A stretch of 64,000 nucleotides of DNA, taken from contig NZ_CP082275.1 in NCBI RefSeq assembly GCF_023746615.1, forward strand, positions 3,100,001 to 3,164,000. Direction: 5' to 3'. Of this stretch, positions 17,675-26,289 are shown one piece after another. The notes under the pieces were generated by a model. That model saw only the letters and a list, made by a program, of their open reading frames with translations, searched no databases and was not told where the DNA came from. A program made the translations under genes and the position numbers. Position 1 is the stretch's first letter. Each line of letters starts with the position of its first letter. Source of the stretch: Grimontia kaedaensis. GTDB taxonomy: Bacteria; Pseudomonadota; Gammaproteobacteria; Enterobacterales; Vibrionaceae.

Positions 17675-19090
17675 ATGGTGCGCCTTCTTACCCTTCTGCT
17701 TTTACTCCCCTTTTCATTTTCAGTTTTCGCCATACCCCTCAATAAAATTGAGGCCATGCTCCCTGCTGGTAGTCAGCTTGCGCTTTCAGTTCAAGATGCA
17801 AATTCTGGTTCTTCCATCCTTTCCGTTGATGAAGACATTCTGTTGCCACCGGCCAGCACCCAGAAAGTGGTAACGGCACTTGCAGCAAGTCTTTATCTGC
17901 CGAAAAGCTTTGCGTTCGAAACAAGCGTGGATCAAGTAGGGAAAGACATCGTATTTACTTTTTCCGGTGACCCAACACTGACGCGAAAAGATCTCAAACT
18001 CTTGGTTGGCGCTCTCAAAGCAAAAGGTGTGAAGCGTATTAGGGGAGATGTTTGGCTTGATGGGACTGTTTTTTCCGGGTATGAAAGAGCAGTTGGCTGG
18101 CCTTGGGATATTCTTGGGGTCTGCTACAGTGCCCCATCCAGCGCTGTCGCTCTTGAAAGAAACTGTGTACAAGGTTCAATTTACAGTGAGAAGGGCCGAC
18201 AGAAAACGCGTGTTTTTGTTCCTGAGCACCAACCTGTACAAGTGAGCACAGACGCTCTAGTCGTAACAAAAGCCGAGCAGGAAGCAAGTCTGTGCGCTTT
18301 GGAACTTCACTACGACAATAACAACCAATATCAACTAAGTGGATGCTTGCAACAACGCTCGAAACCTCTCCCTCTCAAGTTTGCTGTTCAGAATCCGCAA
18401 AAGTATGTCGAAGATGTATTGGCTGATGAATTAAAAACGGCCGCTATTCGACTGGATGGCAGTATTCGTGTTGGCTCCCCAAAAGGTAACCGCACTTTTC
18501 TGGCAAAACATTCCTCGGATACCCGTGATGCCTTGCTAAAAGTCATGCTAAAACGCTCTGACAACCTACTCGCTGACAATCTGCTTAAAACCATGGGTCA
18601 TCGATACTTCGGTAAAGCTGGCACCTTCGCCAATGGCGCCGCTGCGGTGAAAGCTATCTTGCAGGAAAAGGCAGGGCTAGACTTAACCCATGCTGTAATG
18701 GTTGATGGCTCTGGCCTTTCACGAAACAACCGCATGACCGCATCTCAACTAATGAATGTCATGCAGTATGTATATGAAAACCCAAATCTTGGCGTGCTTA
18801 CCATGTTGCCGGTATCTGGTGTTGACGGCACTTTAAAGTACCGCTCCAGTGTACGCCATGCCCCTTTAAAGCAAAGACTCTCAGCAAAAACAGGCTCGGT
18901 CTACGGAAGCTATAATCTCGCTGGTGTGCTTAAAAACGAGCAAGGTAAAGATATCTTGGTGGTGCAATTGGTGACGAACTATCACATCCCTAAATCGGAT
19001 GACAGGCCAGCCAATGTCGCCAGCCCGATCACCCAATTTGAACGGGAACTTTATCAGGCACTACTCACGTCAAGCCTAACCATGCGTTAA
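17675..19090 (+). CDS. dacB: D-alanyl-D-alanine carboxypeptidase/endopeptidase PBP4
   Basis: The 471-residue periplasmic class C penicillin-binding protein trims peptidoglycan stem peptides and cross-links. A signal peptide (1-19, MVRLL...FSVFA) precedes the catalytic motifs: SxxK as S61-T-Q-K64, SDN in LKRSDNLLAD, and KTG in LSAKTGSVYG. The frame is open 13 codons earlier, but the ATG at 17675 follows GGAGAAATC and starts a proper signal sequence. The last 26 bp overlap the convergent transporter gene. Neighbouring greA is the same as in E. coli. Confidence 0.95.
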   Translation: MVRLLTLLLLLPFSFSVFAIPLNKIEAMLPAGSQLALSVQDANSGSSILSVDEDILLPPASTQKVVTALAASLYLPKSFAFETSVDQVGKDIVFTFSGDPTLTRKDLKLLVGALKAKGVKRIRGDVWLDGTVFSGYERAVGWPWDILGVCYSAPSSAVALERNCVQGSIYSEKGRQKTRVFVPEHQPVQVSTDALVVTKAEQEASLCALELHYDNNNQYQLSGCLQQRSKPLPLKFAVQNPQKYVEDVLADELKTAAIRLDGSIRVGSPKGNRTFLAKHSSDTRDALLKVMLKRSDNLLADNLLKTMGHRYFGKAGTFANGAAAVKAILQEKAGLDLTHAVMVDGSGLSRNNRMTASQLMNVMQYVYENPNLGVLTMLPVSGVDGTLKYRSSVRHAPLKQRLSAKTGSVYGSYNLAGVLKNEQGKDILVVQLVTNYHIPKSDDRPANVASPITQFERELYQALLTSSLTMR

Positions 19091-19916
19091 CAGTGACGAA
19101 GTAAATCGCCATTCCACTGATATCAACCACTGACGCCAACACAGGGCTGACCAACACGGCAGGGTCGAGCTTGAGCTTTCTTGCCACCAAAGGCAGCACT
19201 CCGCCAAGTGTGGTCGAAATTGTTACTTGAATACTCAGTGCCAGGCCTATGGCTATGGCGATATCAATTAAGGTCATGCCTGCTGGCAGCGCACTGTCAT
19301 CACTGAATAACATCACCCTTGCCATGATGACAGCGGCAAGGGAAATAGCGATGATCGACGCGATCCTCACTTCTTTCCACATCACGAGCAGCCATTGTCC
19401 CGGTCCGACTTCATTCATAGCCAGCGCCCTGACTACCAGTGTCGCGGCTTGCGAGCCTGCATTGCCGCCTGCAGCTGCAATGACAGGCATATAGATAGCC
19501 AGTAACACGAGCTGACTCAATGTATCCTCGTAGTGCGAGATGATAAGTCCCGAAACAATGCCAAGCAGTGCTAATCCGACAATCCAACCAATCCGTTGAC
19601 GGACATGGCTCAATACCGAGTTAGTCAAGTAGTTGCCATCAGGCTCTGCTTCTGAGCTTATAAGCCCAAGTCCAGTGGCAATTTGCCTCACACGTACTAC
19701 CTCCCCAGTTTCAGCCAAGTCATCAAGCAGCCGTCGAACCAATGCCACTGGGCACTGATTTAATACTGCAATCGCCTCACTAACGGGCATCACGGAGAGC
19801 AAGCGAACACGCTCATTGTTTTCATGAAATAAAAATGCGCTTCTTGCTGCTTCAATTTCTCTCGCAGCAAAAGCAGTTGGCTGGTTTCCCAGCGAAGTAG
19901 CGTTCATTACCGCCAT
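19065..19916 (-). CDS. MgtE-type Mg2+ transporter lacking CBS domains
   Basis: A 283-residue protein with a soluble N-terminal part (1-105) and about five membrane segments (110-283). The membrane domain carries the MgtE signatures GGNAGSQAATLVVRALAM and VVDISGMAIYF, in which the Asp corresponds to the Mg2+-coordinating residue of the MgtE pore. Canonical MgtE is about 450 residues with an N domain and two CBS domains that close the pore when Mg2+ is plentiful. Here the pair of CBS domains is absent, so gating must differ. The start ATG follows GGGAGG by 6 nt. The 3' end overlaps dacB by 26 bp, tail to tail. Confidence 0.85.
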   Translation of the reverse strand: MAVMNATSLGNQPTAFAAREIEAARSAFLFHENNERVRLLSVMPVSEAIAVLNQCPVALVRRLLDDLAETGEVVRVRQIATGLGLISSEAEPDGNYLTNSVLSHVRQRIGWIVGLALLGIVSGLIISHYEDTLSQLVLLAIYMPVIAAAGGNAGSQAATLVVRALAMNEVGPGQWLLVMWKEVRIASIIAISLAAVIMARVMLFSDDSALPAGMTLIDIAIAIGLALSIQVTISTTLGGVLPLVARKLKLDPAVLVSPVLASVVDISGMAIYFVTVNAWLGLT

Positions 19917-20128
19917 AGCGAACCTCCCGATTGGCTAGGTGTAACGACCATAGAAAAGCGACTGATTTCAGACGAAAAAGTGCAGAAGCCTTTTAGCGAC
20001 ATACGAATACAGTCAGTTTTCTCACTCAGAATTTTCGGGAAGCACAGGGAATAAAAAGGAGCTTTAAAGCGGAGCATTCCAACCGGACGATTGAAACGCG
20101 AAATGATCACGAATGTTACCGTCTGGGA

Positions 20129-20173
20129 TTACAGGCTTCCCTTGCAACTCGGAGGCTGGTCGATAACGTTCAT
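20129..20173 (-). CDS. Candidate leader peptide upstream of the mgtE-like gene
   Basis: A 14-codon ORF (MNVIDQPPSCKGSL) with a good ribosome site (TTGGAGAAAACC before ATG) 212 bp upstream of the transporter start. A small hairpin (GTCGCA / TGCGAC, 20190-20205) precedes it, and a GCTTTAAAGC dyad followed by TCCTTTTT lies between it and the gene. Proline-containing leader peptides control mgtA in Salmonella. The two adjacent prolines make a similar role imaginable, but this is inference from arrangement only. Confidence 0.35.
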   Translation of the reverse strand: MNVIDQPPSCKGSL

Positions 20174-20284
20174 GGTTTTCTCCAATTCAGTCGCAGCATT
20201 GCGACTCGTAAATTCTATGTAAAACGTAAAAGAACTCAACTAAAAACAAGGCAAAAAATATCAAGGACAAAAAACTAAAAACAT

Positions 20285-20309
20285 AAAAAAGCCCACCATT
20301 AAGGCGGGC
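20285..20309 (-). terminator. Terminator after carB
   Basis: On the minus strand GCCCGCC-TTAAT-GGTGGGC (one G-T pair) followed by six T, about 100 bp past the carB stop. Confidence 0.85.
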
Positions 20310-20406
20310 AAGGAGGTTATCGTAACGGTCGGCTTACTGCCGACTCATTAGTCTCCCCTCACAACTCAAAGCGCAAGCTCCAAATCGATCGGGGCTGTTT
20401 TGTTAA

Positions 20407-23400
20407 TTATTTACCGTACTTTTCTGCCACACGTGCATGCAGTTCTTGTACTGAATTCACTTTCGACAGGTCAGCCGCAGCGTGAGCCATGCAGGTTGCG
20501 AATGCTGCATTCAGCGTAGTGGTGTAGTTCACTTTCTCTGCCAGTGCGCCGCGACGCAGTACCTTCGAGTCTTCAATCGCTTGACGACCTTCAGTGGTAT
20601 TGATGATGTAGCTGTACTCACCGTTCTTGATGCGATCAAGGATGTGAGGACGACCTTCGTGTACTTTGTTCACCAGGCGTGGGTTGATGCCCGCTTCGCC
20701 GAGAACAACCGCAGTACCGTGAGTCGCATCTAGCTCAAAGCCCAACTTGATAAGCTTGGCTGCCAGGTCAACAACACGTTGTTTGTCGTTGTTACGAACA
20801 GACAGCAGAGCACGACCTTGATCAGTGTACGTTTTGCCACAGCCAAGGTCTGCTTTCGCAAATGCTTCTGCAAACGTGTCGCCCACACCCATGACTTCAC
20901 CGGTTGAACGCATTTCAGGGCCAAGTAGTGGGTCTACGCCAGGGAACTTGTTGAATGGCAGAACCACTTCTTTCACTGAGTAGTAAGGAGGAATGATTTC
21001 TTGGGTGAAACCTTGTGACTCCAGAGACTGACCCGCCATGACACGAGCTGCAATCTTCGCCAGTGGTGCGCCGGTCGCTTTTGATACGAAAGGCACGGTA
21101 CGCGCTGCACGTGGGTTTACCTCAATCAGGTAAACTTCGCCGTCTTTTACAGCAAACTGAGTATTCATCAGGCCACGAACACCCAGCTCGAAAGCCAGTT
21201 TCTCTACCTGACGGCGCATTTCGTCCTGAATCTCTTGGCTCAGGGTGTAAGCAGGCAGTGAACATGCAGAGTCACCAGAGTGAACGCCCGCTTGTTCGAT
21301 GTGTTCCATGATGCCGCCGATAACCACTCGCTCGCCGTCGCAGATTGCATCGACGTCAACTTCTGTCGCGTCATCCAGGAAACGGTCCAGCAGTACTGGT
21401 GATTCATTAGATACGCTTACCGCTTCGTTGAAGTAACGGCGCAGATCGCTCTCGTCGTAAACGATTTCCATTGCGCGGCCGCCCAGTACATAAGAAGGAC
21501 GAACCACCAGCGGGTAACCAATTTCACGGGATTTCTCTACCGCTTGCTCCAGTGCCGTTACTGTCGCGTTTTCAGGCTGTTTCAGGCCAAGACGCTCAAC
21601 CGCCGCTTGGAAACGCTCACGGTCTTCTGCACGGTCGATAGCATCAGGGCTGGTACCAATGATTGGCACACCTGCTGCTTCCAGCGCACGCGCCAGTTTC
21701 AGTGGCGTTTGACCACCGTACTGAACGATAACGCCTTTTGGCTTTTCGACACGCGCGATGGCCAGTACGTCTTCCAGTGTTACCGGTTCGAAGTACAGAC
21801 GGTCTGAGGTGTCATAGTCAGTCGAAACCGTTTCAGGGTTACAGTTAACCATGATGGTTTCGTAGCCGTCTTCACGCAGTGCCAGTGACGCGTGTACGCA
21901 GCAGTAATCGAACTCAATACCCTGACCGATACGGTTTGGACCACCGCCCAGAACCATGATCTTGTCTTTGTCTGAAGGGTTCGCTTCACACTCTTCATCG
22001 TAAGATGAGTACATGTACGCCGTGTCAGAAGAAAATTCTGCTGCACAGGTATCAACACGCTTGTAAACAGGGTGAATGTCGTACTGGTCGCGCAGTTTGC
22101 GGATTTCGCTTTCGCTCACACCCAGCAGCTTGCTCAGACGTGCATCGGAGAAACCTTTACGCTTCAGTTTGCGCAGTACTTTCGCATTCAGGCCAGCAAA
22201 GCCGCCTTCTTTGATTTCCGCTTCCAGCTTCACAATCTCTTCGATTTGAACCAGGAACCAGCGATCGATGTTCGTCAGTTTGAATACGCCGTCTACGGAC
22301 ATGCCCGCACGGAATGCATCTGCGATATACCAAATACGTTCTGCGCCTGCATCTTTCAGCTCATGGCGGATTTTGGTCAGTGCATCTGGCTCATCCAGGT
22401 CAACCATTTCGTCGAAACCGGTCGCACCAACTTCCAGGCCACGCAGCGCTTTGTGCAGTGATTCCTGTTGGTTACGGCCGATAGCCATGACTTCACCCAC
22501 GGATTTCATCTGGGTAGTCAGGCGGTCATTTGCGCCCGCAAATTTTTCGAAGTTGAAGCGTGGGATCTTGGTAACCACGTAGTCGATGGTCGGTTCAAAA
22601 GACGCTGGCGTTGCACCGCCAGTGATGTCGTTCATCAGCTCATCAAGGGTGAAACCAACAGCCAGTTTCGCTGCCACTTTTGCAATCGGGAAACCCGTTG
22701 CTTTCGATGCCAGTGCAGAAGAGCGAGATACACGTGGGTTCATCTCGATGATAACCATACGGCCATCTTTCGGGTTGATACCGAACTGAACGTTAGAGCC
22801 ACCGGTTTCAACGCCGATTTCGCGAAGAACTGCCAGCGATGCATTACGCATCAGTTGGTATTCTTTATCAGTCAGGGTCTGCGCAGGTGCAACCGTGATG
22901 GAGTCACCGGTGTGGATACCCATGGCATCGAAGTTCTCGATAGAACACACGATGATACAGTTGTCCGCTTTGTCGCGAACCACTTCCATTTCGTACTCTT
23001 TCCAACCGATCAGAGATTCGTCAATCAGCAGCTCGTTGGTTGGAGACAGGTCCAGACCGCGGCGACAGATTTCGTCGAACTCTTCTTTGTTATACGCGAT
23101 ACCGCCACCGGTACCACCCATAGTGAAAGAAGGACGGATGATACATGGGAAGCCCACCATATCGAGGACTTTGTAAGCCTCTTCCATGGTCTTCGCCGTG
23201 TCAGCACGTGGACATTCCAAGCCGATAGACTTCATGGCTTTGTCGAAGCGTGAACGGTCTTCTGCTTTATCAATCGCGTCCGCCGTTGCACCGATCATTT
23301 CCACGCCAAACTCAGCCAGTACGCCGTGTTTTTCCAGATCCAGTGCACAGTTCAGAGCTGTCTGGCCACCCATGGTAGGCAGAACCGCATCTGGACGTTC

Positions 23401-23640
23401 TTTTTCAATGATGTTGCGTACCACTTCCCACTGGATTGGCTCGATGTAAGTCGCATCAGCCATCTCTGGGTCAGTCATGATGGTTGCAGGGTTAGAGTTC
23501 ACCAGAATAACGCGGTAACCCTCTTCACGCAGCGCTTTACACGCCTGTGCACCTGAATAGTCGAACTCACACGCCTGACCGATAACAATCGGGCCTGCGC
23601 CAAGGATAAGAATACTTTGAATATCTGTACGTTTTGGCAT
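20407..23640 (-). CDS. carB: Carbamoyl-phosphate synthase large subunit
   Basis: The 1077-residue subunit makes carbamoyl phosphate from bicarbonate, ammonia and two ATP for arginine and pyrimidine synthesis. It has two homologous ATP-grasp halves (1-400 and 555-935), an oligomerisation domain between them and a C-terminal MGS-like allosteric domain. Repeated signatures are ILGAGPIVIGQACEFDYSG and VLGGGPNRIGQGIEFDY, and both ATP-grasp loops (PSFTMGGTGGG, PSYVLGGRAM) are intact. It starts 16 bp after the carA stop. Confidence 0.99.
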   Translation of the reverse strand: MPKRTDIQSILILGAGPIVIGQACEFDYSGAQACKALREEGYRVILVNSNPATIMTDPEMADATYIEPIQWEVVRNIIEKERPDAVLPTMGGQTALNCALDLEKHGVLAEFGVEMIGATADAIDKAEDRSRFDKAMKSIGLECPRADTAKTMEEAYKVLDMVGFPCIIRPSFTMGGTGGGIAYNKEEFDEICRRGLDLSPTNELLIDESLIGWKEYEMEVVRDKADNCIIVCSIENFDAMGIHTGDSITVAPAQTLTDKEYQLMRNASLAVLREIGVETGGSNVQFGINPKDGRMVIIEMNPRVSRSSALASKATGFPIAKVAAKLAVGFTLDELMNDITGGATPASFEPTIDYVVTKIPRFNFEKFAGANDRLTTQMKSVGEVMAIGRNQQESLHKALRGLEVGATGFDEMVDLDEPDALTKIRHELKDAGAERIWYIADAFRAGMSVDGVFKLTNIDRWFLVQIEEIVKLEAEIKEGGFAGLNAKVLRKLKRKGFSDARLSKLLGVSESEIRKLRDQYDIHPVYKRVDTCAAEFSSDTAYMYSSYDEECEANPSDKDKIMVLGGGPNRIGQGIEFDYCCVHASLALREDGYETIMVNCNPETVSTDYDTSDRLYFEPVTLEDVLAIARVEKPKGVIVQYGGQTPLKLARALEAAGVPIIGTSPDAIDRAEDRERFQAAVERLGLKQPENATVTALEQAVEKSREIGYPLVVRPSYVLGGRAMEIVYDESDLRRYFNEAVSVSNESPVLLDRFLDDATEVDVDAICDGERVVIGGIMEHIEQAGVHSGDSACSLPAYTLSQEIQDEMRRQVEKLAFELGVRGLMNTQFAVKDGEVYLIEVNPRAARTVPFVSKATGAPLAKIAARVMAGQSLESQGFTQEIIPPYYSVKEVVLPFNKFPGVDPLLGPEMRSTGEVMGVGDTFAEAFAKADLGCGKTYTDQGRALLSVRNNDKQRVVDLAAKLIKLGFELDATHGTAVVLGEAGINPRLVNKVHEGRPHILDRIKNGEYSYIINTTEGRQAIEDSKVLRRGALAEKVNYTTTLNAAFATCMAHAAADLSKVNSVQELHARVAEKYGK

Positions 23641-23656
23641 TCTCTGCTACTCCGGA

Positions 23657-24796
23657 TTACGCGCTGTGTTGCTTGATCAGTTCAATAAAGTGGTCGAAAA
23701 GCGGTGCCGCATCGTGCGGACCTGGGCTCGCCTCAGGGTGGCCCTGGAAGCTGAATGCAGGTTTATCCGTGCGGTGGATGCCTTGCAGTGAGCCGTCGAA
23801 CAGAGATTTGTGCGTCGCGCGCAGGTTAGCTGGCAGCGTCTCTTCGTCTGCTGCAAAGCCGTGGTTCTGGCTGGTGATCATCACGACATTGCGGTCCAAG
23901 TCTTTAACCGGGTGGTTCGCACCGTGGTGACCGAACTTCATCTTCACGGTTTGTGCACCTGATGCCAGTGCCAGGATTTGGTGGCCCAGACAGATACCAA
24001 AGATTGGCAAGCCTTTCTCCAGGAACACCTTGGTCGCTTCGATCGCATAAGTACATGGTTCTGGGTCGCCAGGGCCGTTTGACAGGAACACACCGTCTGG
24101 ATTCATTGCCAGCACTTCTTCTGCTGACGTCTGAGCTGGAACCACAGTCAAGCGACAGCCACGGTCAACCAACATACGCAGAATGTTACGTTTCGCGCCG
24201 AAATCATAAGCCACTACGTGATAAGGCAGTTCGCTGTCATCTTTCGCTTCTGGCAGGCCGCCTTCCAGCGTCCATGAGCCTTGTTTCCACTCGTACGCTT
24301 CAGCTGTCGTCACTTCTTTCGCCAGATCCATGCCTTTCAGGCCTGGGAACTCTTTGGCTTTTGCCAGTGCCAGCGCTTCATCGATGTTGTCGCCCGCAAC
24401 GATGCAGCCATTCTGAGCGCCTTTTTCACGCAGCAAACGGGTCAGCTTACGGGTGTCGATGTCAGCGATGCCAACGATGTTTTGGGATTTCAGATAATCA
24501 GAAAGGGATTGCTGATTACGGAAGTTAGAAGCGATAAGTGGGAGGTCGCGGATTACCAGGCCTTGAGCATGGATTTTTGAGGATTCTTCGTCTTCGGTAT
24601 TAGTACCGGTATTGCCAATGTGGGGATAAGTGAGAGTAACGATTTGCTGGGAATAGGAAGGGTCGGTGAGAATTTCTTGGTACCCCGTCATCGAGGTATT
24701 GAAAACAACTTCACCAACAGCGGTTCCATCAGCACCAATGGATTCACCGTGGAATACAGTCCCGTCTTCCAGGACTAAGAGCGCAGACTTGCTCAA
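23657..24796 (-). CDS. carA: Carbamoyl-phosphate synthase small subunit
   Basis: The 379-residue glutaminase subunit supplies ammonia to CarB. The N-terminal CPSase domain begins SKSALLVLEDGTVFHGESIG, and the class I glutamine amidotransferase domain has the nucleophile motif FGICLGHQ and the His-Glu part FQGHPEASPGPHD. The start is taken as TTG at 24796 because GGAGG lies 5 nt upstream and the product then begins at SKSALLV like homologues. An earlier TTG at 24808 overlaps that ribosome site. UUG starts are also known for carA of enterobacteria. Confidence 0.97.
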   Translation of the reverse strand: MSKSALLVLEDGTVFHGESIGADGTAVGEVVFNTSMTGYQEILTDPSYSQQIVTLTYPHIGNTGTNTEDEESSKIHAQGLVIRDLPLIASNFRNQQSLSDYLKSQNIVGIADIDTRKLTRLLREKGAQNGCIVAGDNIDEALALAKAKEFPGLKGMDLAKEVTTAEAYEWKQGSWTLEGGLPEAKDDSELPYHVVAYDFGAKRNILRMLVDRGCRLTVVPAQTSAEEVLAMNPDGVFLSNGPGDPEPCTYAIEATKVFLEKGLPIFGICLGHQILALASGAQTVKMKFGHHGANHPVKDLDRNVVMITSQNHGFAADEETLPANLRATHKSLFDGSLQGIHRTDKPAFSFQGHPEASPGPHDAAPLFDHFIELIKQHSA

Positions 24797-24904
24797 GACA
24801 ACCTCCAAATCAATAAAGATGCAGAAAAACTATATAATCTTGCATCAAAGCATTCCATACAAGTGCCAAAAATCACTAAAGCTGAATTTTGACAAATTGC
24901 GCGC

Positions 24905-24933
24905 ATTCTAGAGATCGATTCACAAGCTGTCAA
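24905..24933 (-). promoter_or_regulatory. carAB promoter
   Basis: On the minus strand a perfect -35 TTGACA (24928-24933) and a -10 TAGAAT (24905-24910) are separated by exactly 17 bp. Transcription would begin near 24898, about 100 nt before carA. No clear pair of ARG boxes was recognised. Confidence 0.8.
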
Positions 24934-25098
24934 TAAGTGGCAAAAAAAAGAATATTACTTATGGTCTACAACTGCGGTTTTGACTACCAAGCAGGTAAAA
25001 GTGAGGGTTATCTGAGGATTTCACGCAAAATTATGCAGCACAGGTTAACACTTTCTCTACGCCGTAGCATTTGAGACAAATAAAGCAGTCAGGTAGAG

Positions 25099-25114
25099 AC
25101 GCAACCGTTTTTAT
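25099..25114. promoter_or_regulatory. PurR-like operator upstream of carAB
   Basis: ACGCAACCGTTTTTAT matches the PurR box ACGCAAACGTTTTCGT at 13 of 16 positions. It is about 200 bp upstream of the carAB start. PurR represses carAB in E. coli from an upstream site. The remaining part of this 516-bp gap is AT-rich and shows no ORF. Confidence 0.5.
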
Positions 25115-25245
25115 CAATAACGTTTAGATAGTATTTTATGGGCTTAACAAAGAAAACAAGAATAACATCAAATTAAAAGCAGTTAAGTGGCAGGAATTTT
25201 GTAATCTGCGACCATTTAAATAAAATCGTCGCTTATTAAAAAAAA

Positions 25246-25277
25246 ACTATGCAGCATACAGAGAGACACTGCATAGT
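25246..25277 (-). terminator. Terminator after dapB
   Basis: On the minus strand a 9-bp stem ACTATGCAG / CTGCATAGT closes a 14-nt loop and is followed by a run of T, 36 bp past the dapB stop. Confidence 0.85.
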
Positions 25278-25312
25278 TATATGAATACGTATTGACTGGA
25301 AAAACGAGTAAT

Positions 25313-26119
25313 TTACAGGGCGTCCAGCTCAAGCACGTCTTGCATGGTGTAGAAGCCCGCGTCTTTAGCTGCCAGCCATACCGCTGCGCGAACCGCTCCA
25401 TTGGCGAAGGTCATACGGTTAGATGCTTTGTGGGTGATTTCCACACGCTCACCAATGTCTGCAAACATCGCAGTATGCTCGCCGACGATATCGCCCGCTC
25501 GGATGGTCGCAAAACCGATCTCATCTCTAGTACGCTCACCAGTGATTCCTTCACGGGCATATACAGCGACATCACTCAGCTTATTACCCATGGCACCCGC
25601 GATGGCTTCACCCATACCAATAGCGGTCCCTGATGGAGCATCCACTTTATGTCTGTGGTGCGCTTCAACGATTTCAATGTCACAGTAACCGCCCATCACC
25701 TTGGCGGCTTTCTCGAGCAGCTTGAAAACCAGGTTCACGCCCACGCTGTAGTTTGGCGCCATGACGATACCAACATCGGTCGCCGAATCAATCTGTGCGC
25801 GCTGCTCTTCGCTAAAGCCAGTCGTACCAATCACCAGTCGCTTACCATGAGCGCGGCAAAGCTCAATGTTTGCCAACGTCGCTACTGGTGCGGTGAAGTC
25901 AATGATGACATCAAATTGATCGGCCACTTTCGCCAAATCATCAACGATTGTTACATCGCGCTTACCAATACCTGCCAGTTCACCTGCGTCGGTACCAATC
26001 AAGCTCGACTCAGGACGCTCACTTGCTGCAGCCAAAACCGCGCCTTCCATCGCGTCAGTCGCTTGAATAAGCTGTCGGCCCATGCGTCCGGCAGCGCCCG
26101 CAATTGCAATGCGAACCAT
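25313..26119 (-). CDS. dapB: 4-hydroxy-tetrahydrodipicolinate reductase
   Basis: The 268-residue enzyme performs the second step of the diaminopimelate/lysine pathway using NAD(P)H. The nucleotide-binding loop IAGAAGRMGRQLIQ is at the N-terminus, and the catalytic motif EAHHRHKVDAPSGTA is complete. It is upstream of carAB on the same strand, as in E. coli, but a terminator and a long gap separate them, so it is probably a separate transcript. Confidence 0.98.
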   Translation of the reverse strand: MVRIAIAGAAGRMGRQLIQATDAMEGAVLAAASERPESSLIGTDAGELAGIGKRDVTIVDDLAKVADQFDVIIDFTAPVATLANIELCRAHGKRLVIGTTGFSEEQRAQIDSATDVGIVMAPNYSVGVNLVFKLLEKAAKVMGGYCDIEIVEAHHRHKVDAPSGTAIGMGEAIAGAMGNKLSDVAVYAREGITGERTRDEIGFATIRAGDIVGEHTAMFADIGERVEITHKASNRMTFANGAVRAAVWLAAKDAGFYTMQDVLELDAL

Positions 26120-26255
26120 CTGTTTCCCCTTTTAACTTCCTGTCATCACGCAGCTTTGCGCGCGTTATGTTCGTAACTGGATAACCACTCTACCCTTTTC
26201 GTGGCGTGATGTGAATCAACCTCTGCGCGGTCAATCGCGGAAGTGGCGGCGTAAA

Positions 26256-26277
26256 AAAGGGAGCCTTCGCTCCCTTT
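26256..26277 (-). terminator. Terminator after ispH
   Basis: AAAGGGAGC / GCTCCCTTT with extra T on the minus strand, 13 bp past the ispH stop. Confidence 0.85.
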
Positions 26278-26289
26278 CGGTTTTATCGA

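Noticed and set aside
19907..20110. A 67-codon minus-strand frame overlapping the mgtE-like start
   Set aside because: It starts with GTG without a ribosome site and has no protein-like pattern. It is probably part of the leader.
19917..20400. Mg2+ riboswitch (M-box) upstream of the mgtE-like gene
   Set aside because: I could not recognise the conserved M-box core. A covariance-model search would be needed, and the present layout fits a leader ORF better.
22468..23253. A 261-codon plus-strand frame within carB
   Set aside because: Antisense to the highly conserved CarB. Composition is typical of a mirror frame, with no recognisable motif.
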